From Nocardioides thalensis (GTDB taxonomy: Bacteria > Actinomycetota > Actinomycetes > Propionibacteriales > Nocardioidaceae), in NCBI RefSeq assembly GCF_013410655.1, contig NZ_JACCFP010000001.1:2441501-2505500 (forward strand): DNA of 64,000 nucleotides, in the 5' to 3' direction. Under the pieces are notes generated by a model. The model made no database searches, was not told the origin of the DNA, and worked only from the letters and a program-made list of their open reading frames with translations. Of the stretch, positions 18,261 to 30,117 are shown piece after piece. A program made the translations under genes and the position numbers. How positions within the stretch are numbered: position 1 is the first letter of the stretch; every line of letters begins with the position of its first letter.

Positions 18261-19645
18261 CGGGTTCCTTCCAGCGGTACGGCGACCAGGTCGACGCCCT
18301 CGGCCGCGACGACAGTGGCGCGGACGAGGTCGCCCACCTGTCCGTCGTACGACTCCAGGCGGGTGGTGCCGTCGACCTCGGGGCCCTGGTGGGCAGCGCG
18401 ACCCACGACGGCCGGTCCCTCGCCGTCGTCGTCGATCTCCTCGACCAGCACCTCGACGACCGCGCCGACGCGCTCCTCGGCGCGCTGGGCGTTGAGCTCG
18501 CCGACCAGGTCGGTCACGTGCTGCACGCGGGCGGCGATCTCGTCGTCGTCGTGCTTGTCGGGGAACGTCGCGGCCTCGGTGCCGTCCTCGTCGGAGTAGC
18601 CGAACACGCCGGTGACGTCCATCCGGGCGGCGACGAGGAAGTCGCAGAGCGTCTCCAGGTCCTCCTCCGTCTCGCCGGGGAAGCCGACGATCACGTTGGA
18701 GCGGACGCCCGCCTCGGGCGCGTGGCGGCGTACCTGCTCGAGCAGGCCGAGGAAGCTCTCCGGGTCACCGAAGCGGCGCATCCGCCGCAGGACCGCGTTG
18801 CTCGCGTGCTGGAAGCTGAGGTCGAAGTACGGCGCGACGCCCGGCGTGGTGGCGATCGCCTCGACCAGCCCGGGACGCGTCTCCGCGGGCTGGAGGTAGG
18901 ACACCCGCACCCGGTCGATGCCGTCGACGGCGGCGAGCTCGGGCAGCAGCGTCTCGAGGAGCCGCAGGTCGCCGAGGTCCTTGCCGTAGGACGTGGAGTT
19001 CTCGGAGACGAGGAAGACCTCGCGCGCGCCCTGCTCGGCGAGCCAGTGGGCCTCGGCCAGCACGTCGGACGGGCGGCGGCTGATGAACGAGCCGCGGAAC
19101 ATCGGGATCGCGCAGAACGTGCAGCGCCGGTCGCAGCCGCTCGCCAGCTTCAGCGGCGCCCACGGCGCGTCGCTCAGCCGGGCCCGCTGCTCGACCGCAG
19201 GGAGCGCCTCGCGCTCGACCGGGCTGAGCGGCAGCAGCTTGCGGCGGTCGCGCGGGGTGTGCGGGTGGGGCCGCTCCCCCGCGACGATCGACCGGAGACG
19301 GTCGGCGATGTCGCCGTAGTCGTCGAAGCCGAGCACGGCGTCGGCCTCGGGCAGCTCGTCGGCCAGCTCGGCGCCGTACCGCTCGGCGAGGCAACCCACG
19401 GCGACCACGGCCTGCGGCCGTCCGGTCTCCTTCAGGTCCGCTGCCTGGAGCAGGGTGTCGATCGAGTCCTTCTTGGCGGCGTCGACGAACCCGCAGGTGT
19501 TGACCACCACGGTGTCGGCGGCCTCGGGGTCGTCGACCAGCCGGAAGCCGCCGGCAGCCAGTCGGCCGGCGAGCTCCTCGGAGTCCACGTCGTTGCGGGC
19601 GCAGCCGAGGGTCAGCAGGGCCACCGCGAGTTCAGAGTCAGTCAT
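18257..19645 (-). CDS. rimO: Ribosomal protein S12 methylthiotransferase RimO
   Basis: A radical-SAM enzyme that adds a methylthio group to the conserved aspartate of ribosomal protein S12. The 462-residue protein has the N-terminal methylthiotransferase domain with cysteines 15, 51 and 85, the radical-SAM cluster motif CDRRCTFC (Cys171, 175, 178), and a C-terminal TRAM-like domain. MiaB is the close paralogue; the aspartate/glycine context [12 protein letters not shown] and the position beside pgsA fit RimO. The gene ends in a 4-nt overlap with pgsA. Confidence 0.93.
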   Translation of the reverse strand: MTDSELAVALLTLGCARNDVDSEELAGRLAAGGFRLVDDPEAADTVVVNTCGFVDAAKKDSIDTLLQAADLKETGRPQAVVAVGCLAERYGAELADELPEADAVLGFDDYGDIADRLRSIVAGERPHPHTPRDRRKLLPLSPVEREALPAVEQRARLSDAPWAPLKLASGCDRRCTFCAIPMFRGSFISRRPSDVLAEAHWLAEQGAREVFLVSENSTSYGKDLGDLRLLETLLPELAAVDGIDRVRVSYLQPAETRPGLVEAIATTPGVAPYFDLSFQHASNAVLRRMRRFGDPESFLGLLEQVRRHAPEAGVRSNVIVGFPGETEEDLETLCDFLVAARMDVTGVFGYSDEDGTEAATFPDKHDDDEIAARVQHVTDLVGELNAQRAEERVGAVVEVLVEEIDDDGEGPAVVGRAAHQGPEVDGTTRLESYDGQVGDLVRATVVAAEGVDLVAVPLEGTR

Positions 19646-19730
19646 GTCTGCCCACGAGTATGGCGCCCGCGAGCCTCCCGGGACGAACCCGCAGGCGCCG
19701 CGCCGGGTGTGGTCCCGGTTACTCCGCCGC

Positions 19731-21404
19731 CTACGGGGCGACGAGCGTCTTGTTGACCTCGGCGCCGATCTCGCCGAGCGGGGCGGCCTCCTCGCCGGCC
19801 ACCGAGGCGGTCACGGAGCCGTCGGAGCTCCAGACCCGCACGGGCGGCACGACCTGGAGCTCGGTGGACTGCTGGAAGGCCAGGCTGCCGTCGAAGACGA
19901 TGTCGCCGTCGGCGTCGCGCACCACCACCTGGGCTCCCCCGCCGGCCGCGGTCAGCGTGACGTCGATCGGGTCGATCTTCCCGGAGACCATCCCGGCGTT
20001 CGGGCCGCCGCTCTGGTTGAGCACGGGCGGCTTCTCGATCTGCACCGGTCCGTCCATGACCAGCCGCGCGACCGACCACACCAGCACCGCCGCCATCACC
20101 GCGGCCACGAGGACCGACCAGTTTCGTCCGCCCCGGGTGCCGCGGATCGAGCCGCCTGCGCCTGTCGCCAGCTCGGACGCGAAGACGCGGCGCGGGTCGA
20201 CCGGCGCGTCGGCGTAGCGCTCGTCGTACGCCGCGACCAGGGGGGCCGAGTCGACGCCCAGCACCCGGCCGAGCGTGCGCAGGTGCCCGCGGGCGTAGAA
20301 GTCGCCCCCGCAGGGCCCGAAGTCGTCGACCTCGATGGACTCGATGACGTGGGGCCGGACCCGGGTGCGGTCGGCGAGCTGGTCGACGCTGAGGCGCAGC
20401 CGCTCCCGGGCCGCGGCGAGCTGCGGACCGATCACCGGCTCGTCGGCGGGCTGGACCGACACGTCGGCGAGGACGACGGTCAGCTCCTCCGGCTCGTCGT
20501 CGTGGCGGACGACGGTGACGGTGCTCTCGGTGCTCTCGGTGCCCTCGTCGTCGTCCGTACGGCGCAGCAGCTCCTCCTCCGGCAGGCCTGCCGTCGGCGC
20601 GGCCGCCGGCTCGCGCCGGAGCGCGTTGGCGCCGATGGTGGAGAGGTGGCCGATCGCGTCGCGCACGACGCTCCGCGGCGGGTCGAGCCGCGCGGGCAGC
20701 ACGGTCGGCGCCGCGGCGTCGGTCACGGCGTCCATCTCGCCGGTGGCGATGTCGTCGACCTCGAGCCGCATCGGCTCGGGACCGGCGTCCTCGCCGTCCT
20801 GCGGATCAGGCTGCACGGGGTCATCGGCGCCGTCGGCGGCGTCCGGGCCGGGCGTCTCGTCGTCGTCCCCGAGCCCGGGGACCACCTCGACGACGTCGGT
20901 GCGACCGCCGGCCAGGTCGGCGAGGGCGTCGCTGAGGCCGGCCCTGTCCGCGCCCGCGAGCGTGGTCGCGAGCGTCAGCGGGACGATCAGCTGCCGGTCG
21001 TCGTGACCGACCACGAGCACGTGCCCGTCACGGAACAGCCCGCGGCGCGGGAGGTGCTCCAGGCACTCGATCTCGTCCCACGCGAGGCCCTGCCACTTGT
21101 TGCCGTCGCGCAGCCGGACGCCGAGGCCGTCGGCCACCAGCAGCGGTGCGCGGCTGTCGACGACGGTCGCGAGGTGCACGAGCGCGATCACGCCGAGCAC
21201 GGTGAGCCCGACCCAGTCGACGAGCTCGCCGCCCTGGAAGGCGCGCACCGCGAACGCGGCCGCCAGCAGTGCGGACAGCAGGCCGATCGAGGCCGAGAGC
21301 CACAGGTTGCGGCGCACCTCGACGGGGTCGCGGTCGGCGCCCTCGCTGTCGCGGGGGTCGATGTCGTCGGAGTGGTCGGAGTGGTCGGTGTAGTCGTCGG
21401 TCAT
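19731..21404 (-). CDS. RodZ-like membrane helix-turn-helix protein with N-terminal membrane extension
   Basis: A 557-residue protein. An acidic, His/Asp-rich start is followed by two membrane helices (about 30-52 and 60-80), a compact beta-rich PH-like domain (about 85-150) and a long acidic low-complexity linker. Then come a RodZ-type helix-turn-helix (about 320-385, [19 protein letters not shown]), one membrane helix (about 420-445) and an extracytoplasmic DUF4115-type beta domain. RodZ links the MreB cytoskeleton to the wall machinery; the HTH-membrane-DUF4115 half matches it, but the N-terminal half is not part of classical RodZ. ATG 21404 is preferred to GTG 21413 because GGGAGG is 10 nt upstream of the ATG and only 1 nt from the GTG. 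It follows ftsK closely. Confidence 0.8.
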   Translation of the reverse strand: MTDDYTDHSDHSDDIDPRDSEGADRDPVEVRRNLWLSASIGLLSALLAAAFAVRAFQGGELVDWVGLTVLGVIALVHLATVVDSRAPLLVADGLGVRLRDGNKWQGLAWDEIECLEHLPRRGLFRDGHVLVVGHDDRQLIVPLTLATTLAGADRAGLSDALADLAGGRTDVVEVVPGLGDDDETPGPDAADGADDPVQPDPQDGEDAGPEPMRLEVDDIATGEMDAVTDAAAPTVLPARLDPPRSVVRDAIGHLSTIGANALRREPAAAPTAGLPEEELLRRTDDDEGTESTESTVTVVRHDDEPEELTVVLADVSVQPADEPVIGPQLAAARERLRLSVDQLADRTRVRPHVIESIEVDDFGPCGGDFYARGHLRTLGRVLGVDSAPLVAAYDERYADAPVDPRRVFASELATGAGGSIRGTRGGRNWSVLVAAVMAAVLVWSVARLVMDGPVQIEKPPVLNQSGGPNAGMVSGKIDPIDVTLTAAGGGAQVVVRDADGDIVFDGSLAFQQSTELQVVPPVRVWSSDGSVTASVAGEEAAPLGEIGAEVNKTLVAP

Positions 21405-21409
21405 GGCGG

Positions 21410-24007
21410 TCACGCCTCCCCCTGGATCGTCGCGATCACGGAGTCGAGCTCATCGGGCTTCACCAGTACGTCGCGCGCCTTCGAACCCTCGCTGGGTCCG
21501 ACGACGCCCCTGCTCTCGAGGATGTCCATGAGCCGGCCCGCCTTCGCGAAGCCGACCCGGAGCTTGCGTTGGAGCATCGACGTCGAGCCGAACTGCGTCG
21601 ACACGACCAGCTCGATCGCCTGGACGACGAGGTCCATGTCGTCGCCGATGTCGTCGTCGAGCACCTTGCCGCTGCTCTGCGGCGCGGTGACGTCCTCGCG
21701 GTAGGTCGGCTCGAGCTGCTGCTTGCAGTGCTTGACGACCTCGTGGATCTCCTTCTCGGTGACCCACGAGCCCTGGACTCTTATCGGCTTCGACGCACCC
21801 ATCGGCAGGAACAGCCCGTCACCCTGGCCGACCAGCTTCTCCGCGCCGGGCTGGTCGAGGATGACGCGGCTGTCGGCGAGCGACGAGGTCGCGAACGCCA
21901 GCCGGGACGGCACGTTGGCCTTGATCAGGCCGGTGACGACGTCGACCGACGGCCGCTGGGTCGCGAGCACCAGGTGGATGCCGGCGGCACGCGCGAGCTG
22001 CGTGATGCGGACGACCGAGTCCTCGACGTCGCGCGGCGCGACCATCATCAGGTCGGCGAGCTCGTCGACGATCACCAACAGGTAGGGGTACGGCGACAGC
22101 ACCCGCTCGCTGCCGGCGGGCACCTCGACCTTCCCCGCCCGCACTGCCTTGTTGAAGTCGTCGATGTGGCGGAACCCGAAGTTGGCCAGGTCGTCGTAGC
22201 GCATGTCCATCTCGCGACAGACCCACGCGAGCGCCTCGGCGGCCTTCTTGGGGTTGGTGATGATCGGCGTGATCAGGTGCGGCACGCCCTCGTAGTTGTT
22301 GAGCTCGACCCGCTTCGGGTCGACCATGATCATCCGCACCTCGTCGGGCGTGGCGCGCATCAGGATCGACGTGATCAGCGAGTTGATGAAGCTCGACTTG
22401 CCGGAGCCGGTGGCGCCGGCGACCAGCAGGTGCGGCATCTTCGCCATGTTGGCGACGACGAACCCGCCCTCGACGTCCTTGCCGAGCCCGGCGACCATCG
22501 GGTGGTGGTCGTTGCGGGCCGCGTTGGACCGGAGCACGTCGCCGAGCGACACGATCTCCTTGTCGACGTTGGGGATCTCGACGCCGACCGCGGATTTGCC
22601 GGGGATCGGGCTGAGGATCCGGACGTCCTCGGAGCCGACGGCGTAGGAGATGTTGCGCTGGACCCCGAGGATCTTTTCGACCTTCACGCCGGTGCCGAGC
22701 TCGATCTCGTAGCGGGTGACGGTCGGGCCGCGGGTGTAGCCGGTGACCTGGGCGTCGATGCCGAACTCGTCGAGCACCTGGGTGAGCCGGTCGACGACCG
22801 CGTCGCTGGCCTTGGTGCGGGCCCGGTGGGGCGAGCCCTCCTTGAGGACCGTCCCCTCGGGAAGGGAGTAGACGATGTCGCCGGACAGCGCGAGCTGCTC
22901 GACGCGCTGCGGGATCTCGCTGTGCGGCGGGGGCTCGAGCTCGCCGGTCTCGACGACGTCCTCGGGGACGAGGGGCGCCGGCGTGGCCGGCGGCGCGTCG
23001 AGGTCGGCGTCGATCGGCGCGAGCAGCTCCATGCTCTCGTTGATGTCGCGGTCGAGGTCGTCGGCCGCGGCCTTCTTGCGCCGCTTGCGCTTCGGCTCCT
23101 CCAGCAGCGGGGTGTCGTAGGCCGGGTCGCCGTTGCGCTCGAACGTGTCGTCCAGCCGGATCGGCTGGGTCTGCTCCCCCTCGCCGCCGTGCGGGTGGCC
23201 GAACAGGTGGTCGGCGAGGTCGCGCAGCCGGTCCGGGACCCGGTAGAGCGGGGTCGCGGTGATGACGAGCACCCCGAAGAAGCCGAGCAGCGCGAGCAGC
23301 GGGACCACGACGTACGACGAGCGCAGCAGGTCGAGGAGCAGGGCGGACACGACGTAGCCGACCGCTCCCCCGCCGTCGCGCAGGGCCATGGTGTCGCCGT
23401 CGACGGGCTGGGGGCTCCCGTTCGCGATGTGCACGATGCCGAGCACGCCGAACGAGAGCGCCGCCCAGCCGATCACCTGGCGGCCGGCCGGGCCGTTGTG
23501 CACCGGGTCGCGCATGACCCGCCAGCCGGCCAGCAGCACGCCGAGCGGCGCGAGCCAGCCGATCTTGCCGACCGTGCCGGAGACCGCGGCCCGCACGAAG
23601 TCCATGAAGCCGCCGGGCACCTCGAACCACACGGCCGCGGCCACGATCACCGCCACGCCGAAGAGGAACAGCCCGGCGCCGTCGCGGCGCTGCTCGGGCT
23701 CGATGTCCCGGGCCCCGCCGATGATGCTCCGCACCAGGGCGCCGAGCGCGTGGGCGACGGCGAGCCAGATCGCGGCGACCCCACGGCCGAGCGCGGTGAA
23801 CCCGCGCGCCACCGGTCCCGGGCCGTTGCGGACCGCGCGGGGCGCCGGACGGCGCGCTGAGGAACGCCCGCTCGTCGAGCGGGACGCGGGCTTCTTCTTC
23901 GTACTACGGGATCGCGAGCTGGCTGACTTCTTCTTCGCGCTGGTGCTGCGGGAGGAGGTCGTGGTCCTGCTGCGCGACGCCGTCGGGGAAGACGTACGGG
24001 TCGCCAT
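21410..24007 (-). CDS. ftsK: DNA translocase FtsK/SpoIIIE
   Basis: Pumps chromosomal DNA through the division septum. The 865-residue protein starts with a basic Ser/Thr/Arg/Lys-rich tail (first 60 residues), then several membrane helices (about 85-215), an acidic linker, the motor domain with Walker A GATGSGKSSF (about 530) and Walker B LLVIVDELADLMM (about 645), and a C-terminal winged-helix gamma domain (about 800-865) that reads KOPS-like sequences. ATG 24007 begins the conserved MATRTSS; further ATGs at 24013 and beyond are possible. The stop nearly touches the RodZ-like start, so the two division/shape genes are probably co-transcribed. Confidence 0.94.
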   Translation of the reverse strand: MATRTSSPTASRSRTTTSSRSTSAKKKSASSRSRSTKKKPASRSTSGRSSARRPAPRAVRNGPGPVARGFTALGRGVAAIWLAVAHALGALVRSIIGGARDIEPEQRRDGAGLFLFGVAVIVAAAVWFEVPGGFMDFVRAAVSGTVGKIGWLAPLGVLLAGWRVMRDPVHNGPAGRQVIGWAALSFGVLGIVHIANGSPQPVDGDTMALRDGGGAVGYVVSALLLDLLRSSYVVVPLLALLGFFGVLVITATPLYRVPDRLRDLADHLFGHPHGGEGEQTQPIRLDDTFERNGDPAYDTPLLEEPKRKRRKKAAADDLDRDINESMELLAPIDADLDAPPATPAPLVPEDVVETGELEPPPHSEIPQRVEQLALSGDIVYSLPEGTVLKEGSPHRARTKASDAVVDRLTQVLDEFGIDAQVTGYTRGPTVTRYEIELGTGVKVEKILGVQRNISYAVGSEDVRILSPIPGKSAVGVEIPNVDKEIVSLGDVLRSNAARNDHHPMVAGLGKDVEGGFVVANMAKMPHLLVAGATGSGKSSFINSLITSILMRATPDEVRMIMVDPKRVELNNYEGVPHLITPIITNPKKAAEALAWVCREMDMRYDDLANFGFRHIDDFNKAVRAGKVEVPAGSERVLSPYPYLLVIVDELADLMMVAPRDVEDSVVRITQLARAAGIHLVLATQRPSVDVVTGLIKANVPSRLAFATSSLADSRVILDQPGAEKLVGQGDGLFLPMGASKPIRVQGSWVTEKEIHEVVKHCKQQLEPTYREDVTAPQSSGKVLDDDIGDDMDLVVQAIELVVSTQFGSTSMLQRKLRVGFAKAGRLMDILESRGVVGPSEGSKARDVLVKPDELDSVIATIQGEA

Positions 24008-24162
24008 GGTCATCAACCTACCCATCAGCAACACCAGTCACAGGCATCACGCGAGCGTGTCGCCGCGCCGGAGAAGCCGATTTCGTGTTTGTGCAAACCA
24101 CGGACGAACAGCGGGCGACAGGTCGCAGGAAACTGCATCTAGACCGTGAGCCAGAGCACACC

Positions 24163-24168
24163 TAGGGT
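24163..24168 (+). promoter_or_regulatory. Predicted -10 box upstream of the M4 protease
   Basis: TAGGGT fits TAnnnT and lies exactly 7 nt before a GTG at 24176, the same geometry as other leaderless starts here. Transcription from it would carry a 56-nt leader to the protease gene, containing the short reading frame described next. Confidence 0.35.
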
Positions 24169-24175
24169 TCCGGAC

Positions 24176-24211
24176 GTGCGCGCCCCTCGGCCGCACTCCC
24201 CCGAAAATTAG
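24176..24211 (+). CDS. Putative leaderless 11-codon leader ORF
   Basis: GTG followed by ten codons and TAG would encode MRAPRPHSPEN. It has a TAnnnT box 7 nt upstream and stops 20 nt before the protease start, which has its own GAAGGGAAC ribosome binding site. Actinobacteria translate many such short leaderless ORFs. No regulatory peptide family is recognised, and it may be chance. Confidence 0.25.
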   Translation: MRAPRPHSPEN

Positions 24212-24231
24212 TTCACTGAAGGGAACTCTCG

Positions 24232-27200
24232 GTGAAGATCCTCAACCGAGGCCGGAGTCTGACTCTGGGCCTCGCTCTCATCGCCGCCGGAATGGCAGCA
24301 CCCCCGGCGCTGAGCGCCAACGCGGCAGCACCGAAGCCGGACCCCTCGGTGGTCGACCAGATGCGGTCCACCGCCGACGGCCGGGTCAAGGTCCGCGCCA
24401 ACCCCGCCACCGGCGAGGTCGGCTTCGTCCGGGCGGCCGGCGCCAACGCCGACCTCCTGCCCGACGTCGCCGCCGACTCCCGTGCCGAGGCCGCGGCCAA
24501 GGCCGACGCCTACCTCGACGAGTTCGCCGTCGGCTTCGGCGCGGCTCCCGGCCAGCTGAAGCGCACGCCCGACGTCGCCAAGGACCAGACCGGCTGGACC
24601 TTCACCTACGCCCAGGACTACCGCGGCGTCCCCGTGTTCGGCGCCGAGCTGCACGCCCACGTCGACCAGCACGGCAGCCTCACCTCGGTCAACGGATACG
24701 TCGCCCCTGACATCTCGATCGGCACCTCGCCCAAGGTCTCCGAGGCCGACGCGCGGGCACGGGCGCTCGCGCTGGTCGAGTCGCAGCCGAGTGGCTACGA
24801 GGACGGCACCGCGCCGGCCTACACCGGTGGGCTCGAGGTGCGCTCGATCGAGCTGATGGTCTACCGGACCGGATCGACCCGCGGGATCGACGGCGACGCC
24901 CGTCTCGCCTGGGTCGCCGAGGTCTGGAACGAGGCCACCATCCGGGAGACGCTGATCCTCGACGCGACCACCAACAAGCCGCTCAACCGGTGGTCGATGA
25001 TCGCGCACGCGCTCGACCGCGAGCTCTACGAGGCCTACGTCGACGACAACGGCACCCCGGACGACCCCGACGACGACTTCGTCGGCGGCCTCGACGAGCC
25101 CGTGTGGGCCGAGGGCGACCCCTTCCCCGCCGACCTCGACGAGGACCAGCAGAACGAGGTCCTCGCCACCGGCGAGTCCTACTGGATGTTCCGCAACACG
25201 TTCGGCTACAACGCCTGGGACGGCACCGGCGGCAAGATGATCACGGTCAACAACGACCCGCGGATCAGCTGCCCCAACGCCAACTGGAACGGCGTCACGA
25301 CCAACTACTGCTCCGGCGTCACCGGTGACGACACGGTCGCCCACGAGTGGGGCCACGCCTACACGGAGTCCACGTCCGGCCTGATCTACCAGTGGCAGGC
25401 GGGCGCGATGAACGAGGCCTACTCCGACATCTGGGGCGAGGTCGTCGACATGAAGAACGAGCGTCACAACGAGCTCGGTGAGGACGGCGACGCCGGCGGC
25501 GCCGTGCTTCGCGAGGCCGGCAAGTGCTCGGAGTTCACCCGTGCCGAGGTGACCATGGAGATCACCGCACCGGCGAGCGTCGCCGGTCCGTGCACCGCGG
25601 CCCCGGCGTCGTTCGGCCCGGTCATCACCCAGGCCGGCGTGACCGGCACGGCCGTGGTCGCGGCGGACGCCGCGAACGAGGAAGGGCCGTCGACCACCGA
25701 CGGCTGCTCCCCGTTCGACAACGCGGCGGCGGTCGCGGGCAACTGGGCGTACGTCGACCGCGGCACCTGCCCATTCGTGCAGAAGACCCAGAACGCTGTC
25801 GACGCCGGCGCGCTCGGCATCGTCGTGGGCGACAGCGTCGCCGGCCGGCCGCCGGTCTCGATGCCCGGCACCGCCGAGATCTACGGCGTGATGGTGACCA
25901 ACGAGGACGGGGCGAAGTTCAAGTCCGCGGGCGAGCCGGTGACCTTCGAGATCGCCGCCGTCCCGGCCGACACCGACGAGAGCTACCGCTGGCTGTCAGG
26001 CGAGAACGACCCGGCGTTCGGCGGCGCGATCCGCGACATGTGGAATCCGAACTGCTACGGCGACCCGGGCAAGGTGTCCGACGCGGAGTACCACTGCGCG
26101 GCGGACGACTCCGGCGGGGTGCACACCAACTCCGGCGTCGTGAACCGCACCTTCGCGATCCTCGTCGACGGCCTTCCGGGCGTCGTCGAGCCGATCGGGA
26201 TGGACAAGGCCGCGTGGCTGTTCTGGTACTCGCAGTACCACTTCCTGACGCCGACGTCGTTCTTCCCCGACCTGGCCGACGCGCTCGAGGCCTCGTGCAC
26301 GGCGCTCACCGGGGCGGATATCGAGAAGATCACGCTGGGAGACCCGACCGAGGCCGACGGCTCGGACGGCGGGGTCGGCAACCCGGAGGTCATCCAGGAC
26401 GGCATGACGGCCGCCGACTGCGCGTCGGTGACCGCCGCCATCGCGGAGACCGAGCTCCGGCTCGACCCGACCGAGCAGTGTGACTGGCAGCCCCTGCTGC
26501 AGCCCGGCGCACCGTCGCTGGAGTGTGGCGACGGTACGTCGGAGGAGGTGTCGTTCTCGGAGGACTTCGAGGGCGACGAGGGCCTGGCCGGGTGGACCCT
26601 GGACGAGGAGTTCGTCTACAACGACAACTCGCTGCCCTGGGAGCAGGTGTTCAACGCTCCCGAGCACTCGGGCGGCACCGCGTTCAGCCCGGACCCGACC
26701 ACCGGACAGTGCGACGGCGGGCCGAACGACCTGACCAGCCGGACCGGGCTGGTGTCCCCGGACCTCACCGTCCCCGACGGTGAGAGCCCGCGCCTCTCCT
26801 TCGACCACTACGTGGCGACCGAGGCGGAGTGGGACGGCGCCAACGTCAAGGTGAGCGTCGACGGCGGTGAGTTCGAGCTCGTGCCCGCCGAGGCCTACCT
26901 CTACAACGCGCCCGGTGGCCACCTCGACCCGGAGCAGGGCGGCCCGATGGCCGGCGAGGAGGCCTGGACCGGCACCGACGGTGGCGAGCTCGGCGGCTCG
27001 TGGGGCACGTCGATCATCGACCTGTCGGCGATCGCGGACGCGGGGCAGACCGTCAACTTCCGGTTCGACCTGGGTCGTGACGGCTGCAACGGCGTCGAGG
27101 GCTGGTACATCGACAACGTCACCGTCGCCAGCTGTGTCGACGACGCCGCGGAGCAGGCGCCGACCACCACCAAGTTCGTGTCGGTCAAGCCCGACCCGAT

Positions 27201-27444
27201 CAAGAAGGGCAAGCCGTTCACGGTGAGGGTCAAGGTGAGCTCGCCCGACGCCACCCCGAACGGGAAGGTGGTCCTGAAGAAGGGCACCACCAAGCTCGGC
27301 TCGGCGACGTTGGAGAACGGCGTGGCCGTCATCAAGGTGACCAAGTCCCTGCCGCTCGGCAAGAACAAGCTCGTCGCGTCCTACCTCGGCAACGCGAGCT
27401 TCGAGGCCAGCAAGGACACCTTCACGGTCAAGGTCGTGAGGTAG
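24232..27444 (+). CDS. Secreted M4 (thermolysin-like) metalloprotease with inserted PA domain
   Basis: An exported zinc protease of 1070 residues. It has a signal peptide (about 1-32), an FTP/PepSY-type propeptide (to about 240), and a catalytic domain with HEWGH (His371, Glu372, His375) and the third zinc ligand in NEAYSD (Glu395). The catalytic His comes only at GGVHTNSGVVNR (His631). In thermolysin about 65 residues separate the last two; here 236 do, because a protease-associated (PA) domain (about 440-590) is inserted in the catalytic core. A jelly-roll/MAM-like domain (about 770-990) and one Ig-like domain follow, ending VKVVR. The GTG start has GGGA 7 nt upstream. A strong terminator follows. 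Confidence 0.93.
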   Translation: MKILNRGRSLTLGLALIAAGMAAPPALSANAAAPKPDPSVVDQMRSTADGRVKVRANPATGEVGFVRAAGANADLLPDVAADSRAEAAAKADAYLDEFAVGFGAAPGQLKRTPDVAKDQTGWTFTYAQDYRGVPVFGAELHAHVDQHGSLTSVNGYVAPDISIGTSPKVSEADARARALALVESQPSGYEDGTAPAYTGGLEVRSIELMVYRTGSTRGIDGDARLAWVAEVWNEATIRETLILDATTNKPLNRWSMIAHALDRELYEAYVDDNGTPDDPDDDFVGGLDEPVWAEGDPFPADLDEDQQNEVLATGESYWMFRNTFGYNAWDGTGGKMITVNNDPRISCPNANWNGVTTNYCSGVTGDDTVAHEWGHAYTESTSGLIYQWQAGAMNEAYSDIWGEVVDMKNERHNELGEDGDAGGAVLREAGKCSEFTRAEVTMEITAPASVAGPCTAAPASFGPVITQAGVTGTAVVAADAANEEGPSTTDGCSPFDNAAAVAGNWAYVDRGTCPFVQKTQNAVDAGALGIVVGDSVAGRPPVSMPGTAEIYGVMVTNEDGAKFKSAGEPVTFEIAAVPADTDESYRWLSGENDPAFGGAIRDMWNPNCYGDPGKVSDAEYHCAADDSGGVHTNSGVVNRTFAILVDGLPGVVEPIGMDKAAWLFWYSQYHFLTPTSFFPDLADALEASCTALTGADIEKITLGDPTEADGSDGGVGNPEVIQDGMTAADCASVTAAIAETELRLDPTEQCDWQPLLQPGAPSLECGDGTSEEVSFSEDFEGDEGLAGWTLDEEFVYNDNSLPWEQVFNAPEHSGGTAFSPDPTTGQCDGGPNDLTSRTGLVSPDLTVPDGESPRLSFDHYVATEAEWDGANVKVSVDGGEFELVPAEAYLYNAPGGHLDPEQGGPMAGEEAWTGTDGGELGGSWGTSIIDLSAIADAGQTVNFRFDLGRDGCNGVEGWYIDNVTVASCVDDAAEQAPTTTKFVSVKPDPIKKGKPFTVRVKVSSPDATPNGKVVLKKGTTKLGSATLENGVAVIKVTKSLPLGKNKLVASYLGNASFEASKDTFTVKVVR

Positions 27445-27461
27445 CCGCCTAGCAGCACGAC

Positions 27462-27492
27462 GAAGCCCCCCGCCGGTTCGGCGGGGGGCTTC
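27462..27492. terminator. Bidirectional intrinsic terminator between the M4 protease and rnj
   Basis: GAAGCCCCCCGCC (27462-27474) and GGCGGGGGGCTTC (27480-27492) make a perfect 13-bp stem with a GGTTC loop, followed by TTCGTT on the plus strand. It serves two convergent genes whose stops flank it. Confidence 0.85.
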
Positions 27493-27500
27493 TTCGTTGC

Positions 27501-29182
<1,682 letters not shown>

Positions 29183-29186
<4 letters not shown>

Positions 29187-30079
29187 GCGGTGACCTCGAT
29201 GCCCGCGGCCTCGAGACCGGCCCGCAGGGCGGCGAGCTCCTCGTCGTCGAGCTCCACGAGCGGCGGCCGGACGCGCCGGTTGTCGAGGACCCCGGTCAGC
29301 TGGAGCGCGGCCTTCGCAGCGGTCGCGCCGTAGTTGGGCGCGCCCATGATGGCGTCGATCGCGGGGAGCATCCCGGCGAACGTGTCGAGCGCTGCGGTGG
29401 GATCGCCGTGGTGGTACTCGTCGTACATCTGTCGCAGCCGGTCGCCGAGCACGTGGCCGACGACGGACACGAAGCCGACCGCGCCGTGGGCGAGCCAGGC
29501 CAGGTTGGCCTCGTCGTCTCCGGAGTAGACGGCGTAGCCCATCTCGGTGAGCCGCACGCCGCGGGCGAAGTCGCCGACCGCCTCCTTGACCGCGACCACG
29601 TTGTCGATCTTGATCGCCTCGGCGTAGGTCTCGAAGGACAGTGCGCTGCCCGTGCGGCCGGGCACGTCGTAGAGCATCACCGGCACGCCGGTGGAGCCGC
29701 TCACCTGGCGGAAGTGCTCGAGGATGCCGCGCTGGCCGGGCTTGTTGTAGTAGGGCGTCACGAGGAGCAGCCCGTCGGCGCCGACCTTCTCGGCCTGGGC
29801 CGCGAGCTCGAGAGTGGTGCGGGTGTCGTTGGTGCCGATGCCGGCGACCAGCTTCACGTCGCCGCCGACCGCGTCGCGGATCGCGGCGAGCGTCTCGCCG
29901 TCCTCGGCGACGGTGGTGGTCGGCGACTCACCCGTCGTGCCGGACACCACGATCCCGTCGTGGCCGTGGTCGACGAGGTGGCGGGCCACCTTCTGGACCC
30001 CGTCCAGGTCAACCGTGCCGTCCTCGTTGAACGGCGTCACCATCGCGGTCAGCACGGTGCCGAAAGGCGCAGCAGTCAT
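29183..30079 (-). CDS. dapA: 4-Hydroxy-tetrahydrodipicolinate synthase
   Basis: Condenses pyruvate with aspartate semialdehyde in the lysine and diaminopimelate pathway that feeds peptidoglycan. The 298-residue TIM-barrel protein has the Schiff-base lysine in AVKEA (Lys165), the catalytic tyrosine in MLYDVPGRT (Tyr137) and the pyruvate-binding GTTGE motif (about 48-52). A leaderless -10 box lies 6 nt upstream of the ATG. It is co-transcribed with rnj through a 4-nt overlap. Confidence 0.95.
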
Positions 30080-30085
30080 GCCGCA

Positions 30086-30091
30086 AGGCTA
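30086..30091 (-). promoter_or_regulatory. Leaderless promoter -10 box of dapA
   Basis: TAGCCT on the minus strand, then a 6-nt spacer, then the dapA ATG. There is no ribosome binding site in the interval, so transcription should begin at or next to the A of the start codon. Confidence 0.6.
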
Positions 30092-30117
30092 TCGCTCCCG
30101 GTCGGGATCCCTTGCAC

